Origin: Strongylocentrotus droebachiensis
Lineage: Eukaryota > Echinodermata > Echinoidea > Camarodonta > Strongylocentrotidae
Assembly: GCA_035222895.1 (NCBI GenBank)
Contig: JAVYIG010006565.1
Coordinates: 1 to 64,000 of the forward strand
DNA: 64,000 nt
Direction: 5' to 3'
The notes under the pieces: generated by a model
The model's database searches: none
Seen by the model: the letters and a program-made list of their open reading frames with translations, nothing else
Told to the model about the DNA's origin: nothing
Program-made: the position numbers and the translations under genes
Shown here: positions 11,861-23,270 of the stretch, in pieces
Layout: every line of letters begins with the position of its first letter
Numbering within the stretch: the first letter of the stretch is position 1

Positions 11861-12190
11861 AAAAACTCAAATGAAATGGAAACAATGGAAAGAACTTAAT
11901 GAGGACTCCTCTCACATCCCCTCCCGTTTGGTGGCCTTGTAAATTCATAATGATGTATTTGTTCAGTAAGACTTGGGCCACCCCCCTCCCCGATGGCAGT
12001 GACCCTTCAATAGCTGGGAACATTCTCTGACCTTTGACCTATGTGACCAGTGGACGATTACAAACACTTTACCAAGATTTATATAAGCAAAATTAACCTG
12101 ATTTGGAATACTGTAATGAACTTATCAATTACATAGGGAAATTAAAGCATAAATGGACATTTTCATAAGTATAGAGCATTTATCTTCTTC
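11861..12190. other. Gene-free stretch
   Basis: No gene, repeat ends or RNA structure is recognised. A C-rich patch lies near 11980-11996. Confidence 0.4.
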
Positions 12191-12196
12191 GACTTG

Positions 12197-12197
<1 letters not shown>

Positions 12198-12230
<33 letters not shown>
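12198..12230. repeat. GT microsatellite
   Basis: About 16 GT units. It is bracketed by the short inverted words CTTCGAC and GTCGAAG, which could close a small stem. Confidence 0.95.
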
Positions 12231-12231
<1 letters not shown>

Positions 12232-12234
12232 GAA

Positions 12235-15085
12235 GTGTGGGGGTGATGTGAAGGAACCAGAAGATTTCGGAGGGGCGTTTCGGCCCCTTCATCCCCTTTT
12301 CCCCGTCTCTCCTCTATAGTTAAATGTATAATATATTATACAGTCATTGGATGAAGAAAAGCAACAGCTATCAGCCTTAGATGTGAACACATTTCTGTTT
12401 GATATTAAAGGAATGTGACTCGATCTCGCACGTCATCTTGGTGTCAATTGCAATCTTTTATGTCCATATTGTGGTAGTCGTCCCCCTTCTTTGTCCTTCC
12501 CCTTCCACTCCCCATCCCCCCTTTCTCTCTCTCTCTCTCTCTGTACCGTTCCTCCCACTTCATCTTCTTCTTAGCCTTCTTCGACTTCTTCCTACTTCCC
12601 TTCTGAATCATTTTCCTCACTCTGACCCTCGGACCACTCTCCAACTTCAATTTAATAATCACCCAGCTACATACATGTACATGTATAGGACCCCATCCTG
12701 TAAACATCCATTACGTCATCGTTGCGCTCGCCGTACCTATATACCCCGAGGTCCATACGCCGACGCCGACGATGATGGGAGGCTTGAGCCCCGACTTGAG
12801 CCGCGGTGGCTCATGGTCGAGTGTTTTATCTGCCGGTTGAACGTCCACGTACGAGCTTTTAATCCTCACATCTTGACTTCTGATTTCCAGGATAAGCAAA
12901 CAAGGACAGACTGAGCTAAATAAGACGACACACTCGAAATCCATTTCAAGCCCACTTTAATGGTCAAATTGTATGGTCAACACAATCAGGGTAGCTACAG
13001 TGAACAATGATTTACGGTCAGTTTGAAACGATAAATCAAAACGACAGCCTGGCAAAATTAATAACTATAATGAAACGTTTAACTTTCGAATGCAATTTAA
13101 TATCTTACGGTACTGTAATTTACTATTGGCAGGACCATCGACCCAATGCTAGCTAACGCCGGCTAGCGGGTTTTGCATGACAGTCAAAAGGCTATCTTTA
13201 TCTCGTTGGTTTTTTATTCTAATTATGTCAATGATTTATATTTAATATACAAACAATGTTTTTTCCCTTCAAAGTTCTTTTTTTTTATGTAGCTGTAGTG
13301 AGTAAACAATTAAATAACGTTCGACATGCCTATCAACAAAAAAAGTTTCAACGAAATTTGAGCTTAACCTTTGCCATCATAATGCAGAGTCGACCATGTT
13401 GGTGTTGTACCAAAAATCCAACTATTCTTGACAAACCATTAGTAGATGTCAACAGTGAATTTCATCTTAGTTCCAAACTACTAAACGTTTTAACAAAAAT
13501 CGAAAATGAAAGTGCTGCAATTCGAGTGAGAAAAAAAATGCGAGGGGTTGGAAAATTTCTTCTAGGACTGCGTAGGTGAGAGGCGAACTAATGGGACTGT
13601 CATCGTAATTTCATTTGCCCGATCCAGATGTCGCTTCAGTTTTCGAGCCATTCATGGTCATTTGACGACCAATAACGTGTCGAATTTCACCAACCCAATA
13701 TTGAAATGTCTCTTTTGCAATGTCTGAGTTCCCATAAATGAAAAAAAGAGGTTAAATCATGAAGTTTTGCTCGATGATACAAAACAAGGGGGACTTTTGG
13801 AAATTTCTTTTAGCGACCTGTGAATTCCTTTGTGAGTTGACCCCCCCCCCCCCCCCCCTCTAACTCTTAATTCTGGAATAAATTAAGGCAATAGCTTTCA
13901 ATTTCTTCAACCGTTAATAATTGCATTATAACTTTGTTTAACTTTGTCATTCATTATATTCCGTCGATAATGTTTAGAGTTTCGTTGATCTATTCTTAAA
14001 GGGGGAGTTGGAGGTCGTAAACTCATGATGAGAAGGGATACACGGCGACAATACATACTGTCTTGATCCTATCATTATTTGATTGAGGGGGGCAACTGAG
14101 ACAGATTTTGGAATGGCGTCATAAGTCTCATAATATCATGACGAGCGCATTATATATATTTTGCAGATATTAATGGCGGTCAATGAACGCTTCCCAAATC
14201 ACACACGCACACATTGCAAAAACACACTGTTGTATAACAATTATGCATGCTAAAACAATTTTCTTAACCTCGTTTTCCCGGCCTAATGCAATATCTGATT
14301 ATCATGGCGTCTGGAAGGAATAAAAACAACCTGTCAACGTCGTTATGTCCACTGCAATATTGTTTCGCGGTGTCCAGATAAAAACAATCAAATTGCTTTA
14401 GCTATACCTTCTTGGGACGGAGCCAGGAGTACAGAGGTTAGCTCAATCTAGAGTTGATTGTTGTACGTGTAGAATGAATACGTTTACTGGCGATTTCAAA
14501 AGAAAGGGGCAAGGAACCCCTCCCCAGCCCCCTCTCTATATTTATTTACATAAAACAAACTCATGTTTATATTGGAGGAGAGGGAGGAAAAGAGAGGGTG
14601 AGAATATTAAAAAGTAGAAGAAGACGAAAAGAGAGAGAGATAGAGAGAGAGAGGGGGGGAGGAGGGGAAAAGGAAATTTGGGGACTTTGGAAAAGGATAA
14701 CAGAATCCCTTTTTTTCACACCATTTTCCTTAATTCTGGCTTTTCAGAAATTAGTTAAAATGGATTGGGGAACCCATGGCACGTCTTTGGAACATGCTTC
14801 CTACATTTCTAAGAAAAGCCTCCATCCCACCAAACTAGTTCTCACTTCGTTTTCGAAAATGTTGCCAAACGGGCTTAAGCTGTGTGCGAACGGAGTTGAA
14901 CGTAGTAGCAACTGTTTACGATCTGTTTAAGGACTTCATGGACGAGCTCGGACTGGCTAGGACGGGAAGGTGCTCTAGTACTTTGAGCCTGTTCAAAAAT
15001 AAATTGTCCCCGTCCTGCAATCAGACGGATTCACAACGTACTTAAAACGAGATGGACGTACTACGAACGGACTGATTGCCGTACT
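12235..15085. other. Mostly gene-free stretch with CT/GA tracts and a C18 run
   Basis: CT dinucleotides lie at 12520-12542, C18 at 13841-13858, and GA-rich DNA at 14628-14665. A weak candidate exon at about 13292-13573 is described in the findings. Frames at 12399-12914 and 14598-14930 are partly microsatellite and show no domain. Confidence 0.4.
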
Positions 15086-15129
15086 ATGAACGGAATTTCT
15101 GTACGTTTGGATGGAGAGGAGCTCGCATA

Positions 15130-15345
15130 CAGTGTTGCAAATTTTTCGGCGGTGATTGTCCTCGGGTGGTAATTGTCCTCGAGGGGGTAAATTTCCTCTG
15201 GGGTAGTTGTTCTTGGGGCTATTTGCCCTGGGGGGGGGGGCGCATTTTCCGGGGGGTAATTGTCCTTAGTGGGAAGTTTTCCGGCGGTAATATTCTGGGG
15301 GGGGTGATTGTCCAGGGGGTTATTGTCCTAGAACCCAAAAAGACA
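15130..15345 (+). repeat. Array of degenerate GGTAATTGTCC-like units
   Basis: The words GGTGATTGTCC, GGTAATTGTCC, GGTAGTTGTTC and TTATTGTCC recur roughly every 18-25 bases, each preceded by a G-run. This gives a strongly G/T-biased strand. The G11 at 15230-15240 sits inside. A related array in the opposite orientation lies at about 16075-16205. Confidence 0.7.
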
Positions 15346-16070
15346 TCCTCACCATCCATACTCTAGTAATTTCCACCAAAGTGTCCAAATGCCTTTGACC
15401 CCGATGAACCGCCTTACAATTAGGGGGAAGGCCTTGAAACTTTCATGAGTTACCTAACCGATTACAATAATTTTTACTGTCACTGGTCAAAATTCTCGCT
15501 CGTTTATAATAAGCGTTGTCCCACGGGATAGCCTCTTCGGTCCGATGATTTTTAATTTCATACCTGAACGGCTTTACATACGCGTAGGAATTTTGCTTTC
15601 CTTTGTGCTATTCGAAGGCGACTCATTATCTTTTCTTACCACTACAATCTCCATGCTCTTTGCAATCAACTTAGGATTCAAACCGTGTACAAGATTATTC
15701 AAGGACGTGCCGCTGGTCGTTTGCCCGCACAATACTGCGCACAATCACTACAAAGGAAATTCTTGACCCCTTTTCCGACTATTAAAACAGAGAAAATGGA
15801 TTGTGATTACCTAATTTGGGCAGTTTTCTATTTATTTGGAATCTATATTTGTATTTATTTTGTATTCAGCAGCAAGTTTTTTTTTAAGCTAACGACATTC
15901 TGCGGAATAACGCTATATATATTGTGTCTTCGCATTTAGCAGAACGGCGCAAAGCGCTTATGACCTTCCGCCTACTGCACAGCTAGCCTCGAACTACGTG
16001 AATCACACCTGCACAAAAAAACGGATGGTTTTCCCCCCTGTAATTACTTTTTTTGAGGCTCTTAAATCTA
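15346..16070. other. Stretch between the two inverted arrays
   Basis: No gene is recognised. Frames at 15545-15766 and 15685-15939 have no domain. If the flanking arrays are the ends of one element, this is its interior and it encodes no visible transposase. Confidence 0.4.
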
Positions 16071-16074
16071 TCTT

Positions 16075-16205
16075 GCTGGACAAATTCTCTCCATGACAAC
16101 TTATCCCTGGACAAGTACCTCTAGACAACTACTCCTATGAAAAATACTATCTTCTAGGACAGCTACTACGGACAACAGCACAGGAGAACTATACCTCGGA
16201 CATTT
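16075..16205 (-). repeat. Array of GGACAACTACC-like units (inverted relative to 15.2 kb)
   Basis: The words TGGACAAGTACC, TAGACAACTAC, AGGACAGCTAC, CGGACAACA and CGGACATTTACC recur every 15-25 bases. They read as the reverse complement of the 15130-15345 unit. A last forward unit GGGTGGTAATTG appears at about 16231. Confidence 0.6.
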
Positions 16206-16670
16206 ACCATTCCTCTACACTAGAGTTTTACGGGTGGTAATTGATATGAAAGGGTAAATTATTGTCGATGACAATAATGTTTATGTTTTGCTTTTATTTG
16301 TAACATCAAAACAATGAATTGTTTTTGAGTTATTCCTGTAAGCAAGATGAGATTTATTGATAATTAAATAGTATTTTGAAACCTACTCCGCATATAGGCT
16401 ACTGATGAAAAGTACTGATTAAAGGTTTCTAACCTTATAAGTACAAGGGTTGCCTACATGCCATGTTTTGATGTCCAGTTGCTGCTTCATTCCTATTTCC
16501 TCACGTATACCGTGTCCACTTAGTACATCTGATGAGGAAATAATTAATCAAATAAAGATCGAACAAGATGACCTTTCCAAGCCACAATGAAAGCAAATAA
16601 CGATAACGACATTGTCAAAGGAGTTAGAACACCATCTCATAACACGGTCACACCAAGGAGACCCACACCG

Positions 16671-16819
16671 GGGACCCGTTTCACAAAGTCTTTTTTTTTA
16701 ATGTCAAATGACAAAAATCAGTGACAAATCTTGTGATAACCAATCAGAAGCAAGAATTTCAGTAGCTTATAACAAAAACTGGCATTTGTCACCGATGACA
16801 AGTTTTATGAAACGCCCCC
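16671..16819. mobile_element. Short MITE, copy 1 of 2
   Basis: The left end GGGACCCGTTTCACAAAGTC pairs with the inverted right end AGTTTTATGAAACGCCCCC. Internally ATTTGTCA and TGACAAAT words pair as well. The core AACCAATCAGAAGCAAG and TTTCAGTAGCTTATAAC recurs at 32762-32857, showing a dispersed family. The ~149-bp length and lack of a coding frame fit a non-autonomous DNA transposon. Confidence 0.75.
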
Positions 16820-16848
16820 AAGACCGACAAAAACTTGCTTTTACATCG

Positions 16849-17526
16849 AATAGGCCATTTTCGTAATGTAAAGAAATATAATGCATAAACCTTTGTTAAG
16901 TGCCATGTTACAAATTGTTTCATTCACCTGTTACATATAATTGTATTTCGATAAGTCAGAATGTAAATTACCTACATACCGTGTTGTAGGTTAGGACGTA
17001 CCATACTGTTTGCCCTACTACAGTTGCAGCAACAATTCATGTATGCAACTTCCATTCTGATTATTGAAATACAAGTATTTGTTATAGGTGAATGAAATAA
17101 TTTATAACATGGCACTTAACATAGATTTATGCGTCAAAGCCCCCTCTAAAATTTTGGGAGCCCCAAATTCGCAAAAGATTAATGGTAAAATTACACTTAA
17201 AGTGGTTCATAATGTGAAAGAGGACGTCATTATATTTTAAAGACACACTTCTGCAAAGATTCCCCCAAATAATGTGTCTGAAGAATATTGATAAAAGAAT
17301 ACATAATTTAATTCTTCTGTTGTAAGCAGAAATCTTAAATTTTGAATTCGATCAATATACAACTTTAAACACGTTTGTTTTGAAAATCCTTGCAGAAATG
17401 TATTTTAAATGACATCCTCTCTCACATTATGATACAATTTAAGTGAAATTTTGCCATCAAATTTGTGGAGCTCCCAACACTTTAGAGGGGCTTTAAATGT
17501 GATTGCGTTACAAAAATGGCCTATTG
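16849..17526. mobile_element. Outer palindromic element, interrupted by an inner one
   Basis: The outer end AATAGGCCATTTTCGTAATG is inverted at about 17505-17526 (GCGTTACAAAAATGGCCTATT). The right arm continues inward as the complement of CAATCACATTTAAAGCCCC, which matches the left-side sequence only after 17133, where CAAAGCCCCCTCTAAA resumes. The left arm is therefore split by the inner palindrome at 16881-17132. Removing the inner piece leaves an element of about 430 bp with arms over 100 bp long. Confidence 0.65.
16881..17132. mobile_element. Inner palindromic MITE nested in the 16.8-17.5 kb element
   Basis: The arms 16881-16963 and 17053-17132 are inverted copies: ATGCATAAACCTTTGTTAAG against CTTAACATAGATTTATGC, with ATTCACCTGTTACA and CATTCTGA-type words inside. 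The loop of about 90 bases carries no frame. Its position inside the left arm of the outer element implies it inserted later. Confidence 0.65.
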
Positions 17527-17529
17527 CGA

Positions 17530-19000
17530 GGAATTATCGGTAGGTTAGGAATCGGCTTGGAGTCAATTCGGCGGTGTGACTCGGGTGGTAAGACGATGCC
17601 GATCAGAAGAGCGACTCTTGATGACTAGATAATTGACAAAGTTCATTCATTAATCCGAGATGGGATCATTTAAATATTCATCTGACAATCGAATTAAGAT
17701 GACGGTAATTACGTCATACATCAAATGTCATTTCGATTACAGTCGTCCCGTCTTCGATTAGGGAATGATTTTGCTTTCTTTGTACCGAACTACTTCTTCA
17801 TAATTAAAGGTTAGCTTTACAATTTTTTTACAACATACAACTTCCTGCAAGGATGCCAGGCCTTGTCAAAAGTGGTAGGTAATCTGGACGATTAAAATAT
17901 TGATCTTAGATTGTTGAAGAATGACGAATACACATGGATGATGCGTGTTCATGTTTTGGAAGTGCGTTAGGAAAGTTTTAAGTCTTTATTTGAATTTTAA
18001 AGCCTCATTTGAGAACCCGAAAAACAATATCAGCGCTGAAACACACATTTAACTTCTGACATCTGCAACATTTTTGACAATCTCTATCAAGTTTTTAAAT
18101 TATTTTGTTCTCATATTCTAAGGAGTGTTCACCACGTGGTATAGACGTACACTCTTACAACTATAATGTGAAATCACGACTTAAAATGGCCCGGAATAAG
18201 TGACCACTTTCTCAAAATGTCACATTTCCACTTTTAACATGCAAAATTCAGCCTTAATAGTGTTTGAAGTGGTCTCTCCTCGGCCGGCCCTTTTAGATGG
18301 TTATATGACATATGAGTGTTAAGAGTGTATACATCTTCCGCGGAGGGTGGGGAGGTGGTTAAACTACAGCTCAAGAATTGTGTACAAGCTTCTTTTGGAG
18401 AATACAATGTTTGTAAATTCCGGGGGAAACCCGCCCTTTTCTGACACCCCTCTGACACCAGAAAAGTTGACGATAACCCCAAATCATTGGTCTCATCAAA
18501 TCTCATTTCTGGTGCAAAAGTTTGCCGTGCAAAAAAGACTCTGTTCTTGATCATCTAGACAATTCTGTATTCTTGGTTTTCAATTCCATTTTTGTTTGTT
18601 TGTGTCCACAAATGCGGGTGGGGAGTGTAATGGCAGTTGTAGAGAAAAATAATTTGGTTCCAAGTCAACTTATTACTACAGGATATTCACTTTGCTAAAA
18701 GCAGGTATGTGAATTCCAGATGCTGAAGTTAGAAACAGGGTGGAATTACCCGTATGGACCAAAAATCAGACCCTGCTCTGCCGTTATGACTGAGCACCAT
18801 GGTAATTCAATTCGGATCTATTATGTACAGGTTCAATGCCTGTAACAGAAGATGCATCCGTCTACTACTACCCTCATCACACGGTAACTTCGCTGATAAA
18901 ATATTGAATCTCTTCCGTCATCACACTTCGTCGATGGAGCCATTAATGGGCTGTGATGACAACGGGATCGAGCCCGAGAGTGCTAATTGAAATCTCATTC
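17530..19000. other. Gene-free stretch
   Basis: No gene or bounded repeat is recognised. Short frames (18234-18554, 18347-18550, 18799-18990) carry no domain and overlap on opposite strands. Confidence 0.45.
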
Positions 19001-19003
19001 GCC

Positions 19004-19392
19004 TCCTCTTCGAATTGCGGTAAAAACGGAACTCCAGCCTTATCAGAAAGATTTCTGAATTGAATTGTCGTCAGATTTTGTGAACGAATGATGATCCCTC
19101 CTCTACTGATTAAGGTTACTTTTAAAATGTGTCGCCAGCCTTATCGGAAAGACTTCAGAATGTGATAAGCTTTTTAACACGAATTATCCCTCCTCGGCAG
19201 ATTGCGGTTACTTCTACAAACGGGTCACCGGCCCTATAAAAAGATTCATGAATGAGATTATGATCGGGTTTTTAGCGAGACTCATCATGTTTATGCCTGG
19301 TCGGTGGTTTACGGTTAAATCTTAAACAGGTCATCAGCGTATCAAAAACTCTCATGATTGATATTGTATTACCGAATGACAATGAGGCGGTC
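19004..19392 (+). repeat. Degenerate tandem repeat, ~94-bp period, about four copies
   Basis: Units begin at about 19004, 19099, 19191 and 19295. Each holds TCCTC, a GGTTAC-like word, a CAGCCTTATCGGAAAGA-like word, a GAATG/TGAT word and a TTTT(T/A)A word in the same order. Spacings of 95, 92 and about 104 bases show indels. A frame crossing the copies is not conserved, so it does not look protein-coding. Confidence 0.6.
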
Positions 19393-19631
19393 TCCTTGAT
19401 TGATGAGTAGAAAATGTTCAATGTTCTTACTTTTAAAGTAGACATACGAAGAATCAAAAGTGTTTTGAATTGATGCAAAACTCATATCATTGCGAAGGGG
19501 AAGCCTTACTGATCAAATACAACAACTCTCCTCTTCAAAATATGTTTCAGGCCCGCAGTAATCAACTCTCAAAAATGTTAGTTTTGAGATCCAGATTTTC
19601 TGCCTTCAGCGGTCCTTTGTAGAGCGTCAAT

Positions 19632-19748
19632 ATTTGTGACGTACGTCACACACAGGACACGGCTGGCTAGCTGCAGACTAATACACGCGCGACTCCGGTA
19701 TGCGGCCGGTACCGAGCTGTTTGTCCAGGGTGTGACGTCACTATTCAG
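19632..19748. mobile_element. Short CpG-rich element with TGACGTCA-like inverted ends
   Basis: TTTGTGACGTACGTCACACA at the left is paired by inverted GTCCAGGGTGTGACGTCACT at the right, both next to GTCC/GGAC words. The left side includes a perfect 16-base palindrome (TGTGACGTACGTCACA) and the right side a consensus CRE (TGACGTCA). It may be a small MITE that happens to carry CREB-type sites, or a genuine regulatory element. Confidence 0.4.
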
Positions 19749-19974
19749 AGCTCGCTACGCTCGTGTGTTTGGCTTACGTTCGGGGGCGCTTGGGGGTCTA
19801 AGAAGGGTCTTGACAAATTGCATGTTACGCCTTTCCATGATATCTATATGATTTCTCAGCAAATTATTCGTGTTTTTCAAGAGAAAATCTTTCCATCCAT
19901 ATGTAATTTGTTCTAATTTTCAGTTGTTAGTAAATTTTCTTTGTGTAGCTCCTTTAAATATGATTTTAATTCAA

Positions 19975-20086
19975 AGAAGAAGATGAAGATGAAGTAGACG
20001 AAGCAGAAGAAGAATACGAGACAGAAGAAGAAGTAGGAGAAGAAGAAGAAGAAGAAGAAGAAGAAGGAGAAGGAGAAGAAGAAGAT

Positions 20087-20118
<32 letters not shown>

Positions 20119-20225
20119 GCAAAAAGAAGTAGAATATGAAAAAGAAGAAGGTAAGGGAAAAATAACAAGAAAAAGAATAATTAGGAGGAGGAGGAGGAGG
20201 AGAAGGAGATGAAAAAGAAGAACAA
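19975..20225. repeat. GAA/GAAGA polypurine tract
   Basis: About 250 bases of almost pure purine on the plus strand, mainly GAA and GGA trinucleotides. The long frames across it encode only Phe/Leu/Ser or acidic low-complexity strings. Confidence 0.95.
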
Positions 20226-20229
20226 GAAC

Positions 20230-21020
20230 AACAACAACAACATCCATAGTAACCAATAGAAGAACACGAATAATAATAAACAACAACAACAGAAAAAACC
20301 CACTGCATAATGTCCAAAAACGTTCATTATTATTATGATGTAGGTTACGTTGCTTGAACCTGTGGTATCGATTATAGCACCGATCTGAGAAAATCAATGC
20401 AGCAAATCATTGATTGGTGAGTGTATGGGTGGGGACCTGCAACATCGACATTGAGTACCATTTCCATGTTTACTTTAGGAAACCGATGTCATTATCATAG
20501 TTATCGTTATTGCTTATATGGGTCCGACTCTTTGTCTCCCTTAGTTTCCTAATTATGACCATGTCTTGTTCTAAGCATGCAGTTAACTAGCATTCATGCC
20601 GCAACAACTCGTCAGTATTCTAAAAAATGGGTCGAAATGACTTCAATAAACATCGAGGACCTCTCCCCCTGTAACTCGACAGAAAATTATGTCGCATTAT
20701 TAAGCATCAAAATGGAAAATTGTGTCAATGTCGTTGTGTTTCTTCTTGACTAATGTTTGAATCCAATAAATTAGATATATTAGGATTGACAATGCCAGCT
20801 ATCTGCTAGCTATCTGCGTCGTGTAACATTACTGTAGATTAAATAACATACAGGTCAGTAAGAGAATGGGACATGTGATATCCATTATCCCTGCTTCGGG
20901 TAACATTAATGTACCCCAGGCATCCGCCAGGTGATACAAATGAGGGAGACTGCTGCATTAATAGTTTTCCTCAAGCCATCGATCGCAAAGCAGATGCAAC
21001 AGAGAGAATATTTGGGGGGG
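20230..21020. other. Gene-free stretch
   Basis: AAC/CAA-type short repeats lie at 20222-20290. Otherwise it is unremarkable intergenic DNA. Confidence 0.45.
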
Positions 21021-21029
21021 AGGGGTTGA

Positions 21030-21242
21030 GAAGTGGGGAGGGGGAGGATAATAAGAGGAGTGGCTTCTGGGGGCACTAGGAGAGAGATAGGGAGGAGGAG
21101 AGAGAGAGATGGAGAGGGAGAGAGAGGGAGAGCGAGACAGGGAGATACAGAGACAGAGAGACAGATAGAGAGACAGAGAGAGAGAGAGAGAGAGAGCAAA
21201 CAGAGAGAGATAGAGAGAGAGATAGAGAGATAGCGAGAAAGA
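21030..21242. repeat. GA microsatellite
   Basis: GA dinucleotides with GAGACA, GATA and GGGA interruptions. A CT tract lies 200 bases away at 21441-21592, so the pair could form a large inverted structure. Confidence 0.9.
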
Positions 21243-21440
21243 GTGGAGACAAATTCAATTTACATTTCATCCAACTTGTCCCTCCATGATGTGAACTGGG
21301 TCCATATACTACTGGAAATAATGCCCCTTTCGATAATTTAGCTTTCAAAATTGCGATTATTTGCAAATCTGTGATTGCTATTATTGTGTTTTTTCCTATA
21401 TTTTTGTTGTTGGCAAACATTTTAAAACCTAGTGATCCCA

Positions 21441-21592
21441 CCTCTCTCTTTTCTCTCTCTCCCTTCTCTCCCGCTCTTCCTCTCTTTCTCCCCCCTCTCT
21501 CTCTCTCTCTCTCTCCCTCTCTCTCTCACACTCTCCCATCTATACCTATCCTTCTCGCTCTCTCTTTCTCCCTCTCTTTCTCTCTCCCTCGT
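21441..21592. repeat. CT microsatellite
   Basis: CT dinucleotides with CCC and TTT interruptions, forming the pyrimidine counterpart of the GA tract at 21030-21242. Confidence 0.9.
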
Positions 21593-21886
21593 TTTTTAAT
21601 TTTGCCCGACACCCGCCATCGAAAATGCCTTCCCCGCGCCCTTGAAAAGACGAAGTAGGACGGGGACGGGTTATCCAACCTCTTGCTCAAGGCTTGGTGA
21701 ATGGAATAATATCTCGCCTACATGAATGTTTTATATCACCTAGCTGATCTTTTGTCACCATTCATCAATCAAATTTGGATATATCATTTTTGATGAATGT
21801 GATGAAGAAGGGAATAATAGGTATAGGCACCCTTGAATTTACTCATGCATCTCTTATTGATAGCCTGTAAATAACATTATGCAATT

Positions 21887-22254
21887 ACACTGTTGGTCAT
21901 AATGGTGGAATAATTATTTTTACCCCAATTTATTGAATGATTTTGACAATGATTTATTCCTAATAGATCTAGATAATAGTATACATTCTCAGATTTTATT
22001 GAATGACAATTGGGGAGTGTTTGTTTTGCGTGACTGCTAAAGCATGTGTGTGCTACTATGCTAATCAACTAGGGGACCTACGTCCTTAAGTCATAATGCT
22101 TTAGCAATCACGCAAAAAAAACACTCCTCAATTGTCATTTAATAACATTTGAGAATGTACACTATTATCTGGATCTATTAGGAATAAATCATTGTCAAAA
22201 TCATTCAATTAATTGGGGTAAAAATAATTATTCCACCATTATGACCAACAGTGT
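21887..22254. mobile_element. Near-perfect 368-bp palindromic MITE
   Basis: The arms 21887-22044 and about 22097-22254 are inverted copies, with about ten mismatches over 158 positions by eye. The termini read ACACTGTTGGTCATAATGG. The ~52-base loop holds no frame. The arm identity suggests a fairly recent copy, or maintenance by conversion. No clear target-site duplication is seen. Confidence 0.8.
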
Positions 22255-22259
22255 CCTTC

Positions 22260-23140
22260 GAATCTTGATCTACCCATAGGGAAGTTTTTCTTCTTCTTCT
22301 TTTATTAGCCTGTATTTATAGATTACACACACACAACCCTATTGAAATATGAAGGAATAATTGAAAATCTGAAATTATTGGATTACAATTTTGATTTACT
22401 GAAATAGAAATTTGTATTTGTATTTATTGATTCAACCATAACATAACATCAAATGAAAACAATAACGGTATATCAATCTTAACTCTTATCCTGCCACAGG
22501 GCTAATCCCCCCAGTGCCAGATTTATAACGAGATAATCGGATTAACGCGATGGTACTAACAATAGCGCGTGCAAAACACTAGGCACAGTCCAATGGGCAT
22601 GAACAATAACTACTATTACGAATGTTTGCTAGCATGCAATAAGCAGCGTAACAGTTGCGTGCACGCAGCCTCATGGCAGGCTATGAGTTAAACAGTAAAT
22701 ACAATAATGGTTAGTAACATGGTATCTCGAAAGAAAAAAAGAGAAAAACATTTAAAGATTTAAAATAAACAAACAAAACTACATATATTATCTCACAGAC
22801 ACAAACACCCCCTCGGATATACTTACACACACATGCCTGGGACTTCAATTTAAAATATAAGATAGGGTGTGGGGGGGGGGTATATACATTATTTATCATA
22901 TAACAAATATTTAATACAGGATGGAAGACACATTACATGTCCTCGCGGTGGTCACCACAGCAGTGAGCAGCCATCTTGGAGAGCTGCATGGGTTCATGTC
23001 CTCTCGCGGTTCTTATACTTCTTTTGGAGATTACCTCCCCCCCCCTTGAATATTTCGAGAAATTAAACAACTGAACAAAACAAGACAACAAAAGTGTAGA
23101 AAATACAACGAACTATGCAATAGTATACAAATATACACTG
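22260..23140. other. Gene-free stretch
   Basis: A TATTTGTATTTATTGATTC segment near 22410 could be a reversed LINE tail, but nothing else supports it. A G10 run lies at 22871-22880. No gene is recognised. Confidence 0.4.
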
Positions 23141-23145
23141 TCTTG

Positions 23146-23270
23146 AGAGGTTCTGGTTAAAACTATGCGCAAGAGGTGACTCCAATAGTACTATTTGCTT
23201 CGGGGCTGCTGCCCTTCAGCAAATGGTACTTTTGGAGTCACCGAGGCCCATAATTTTAACCAGTACCTCG
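23146..23270. repeat. Imperfect palindrome with 53-bp arms
   Basis: The arms 23146-23199 and 23218-23270 are inverted copies. The words AGGTGACTCCAATAGTAC and GTACTTTTGGAGTCACC face each other, and CTGGTTAAAA faces TTTTAACCAG. The ~18-base loop is GC-rich. It is likely a short MITE or a remnant of one. Confidence 0.65.

Noticed and set aside
19913-20397. Leu/Phe/Ser-rich frames opposite the GAA tract
   Set aside because: Three overlapping frames are open only because the DNA is pure purine/pyrimidine.
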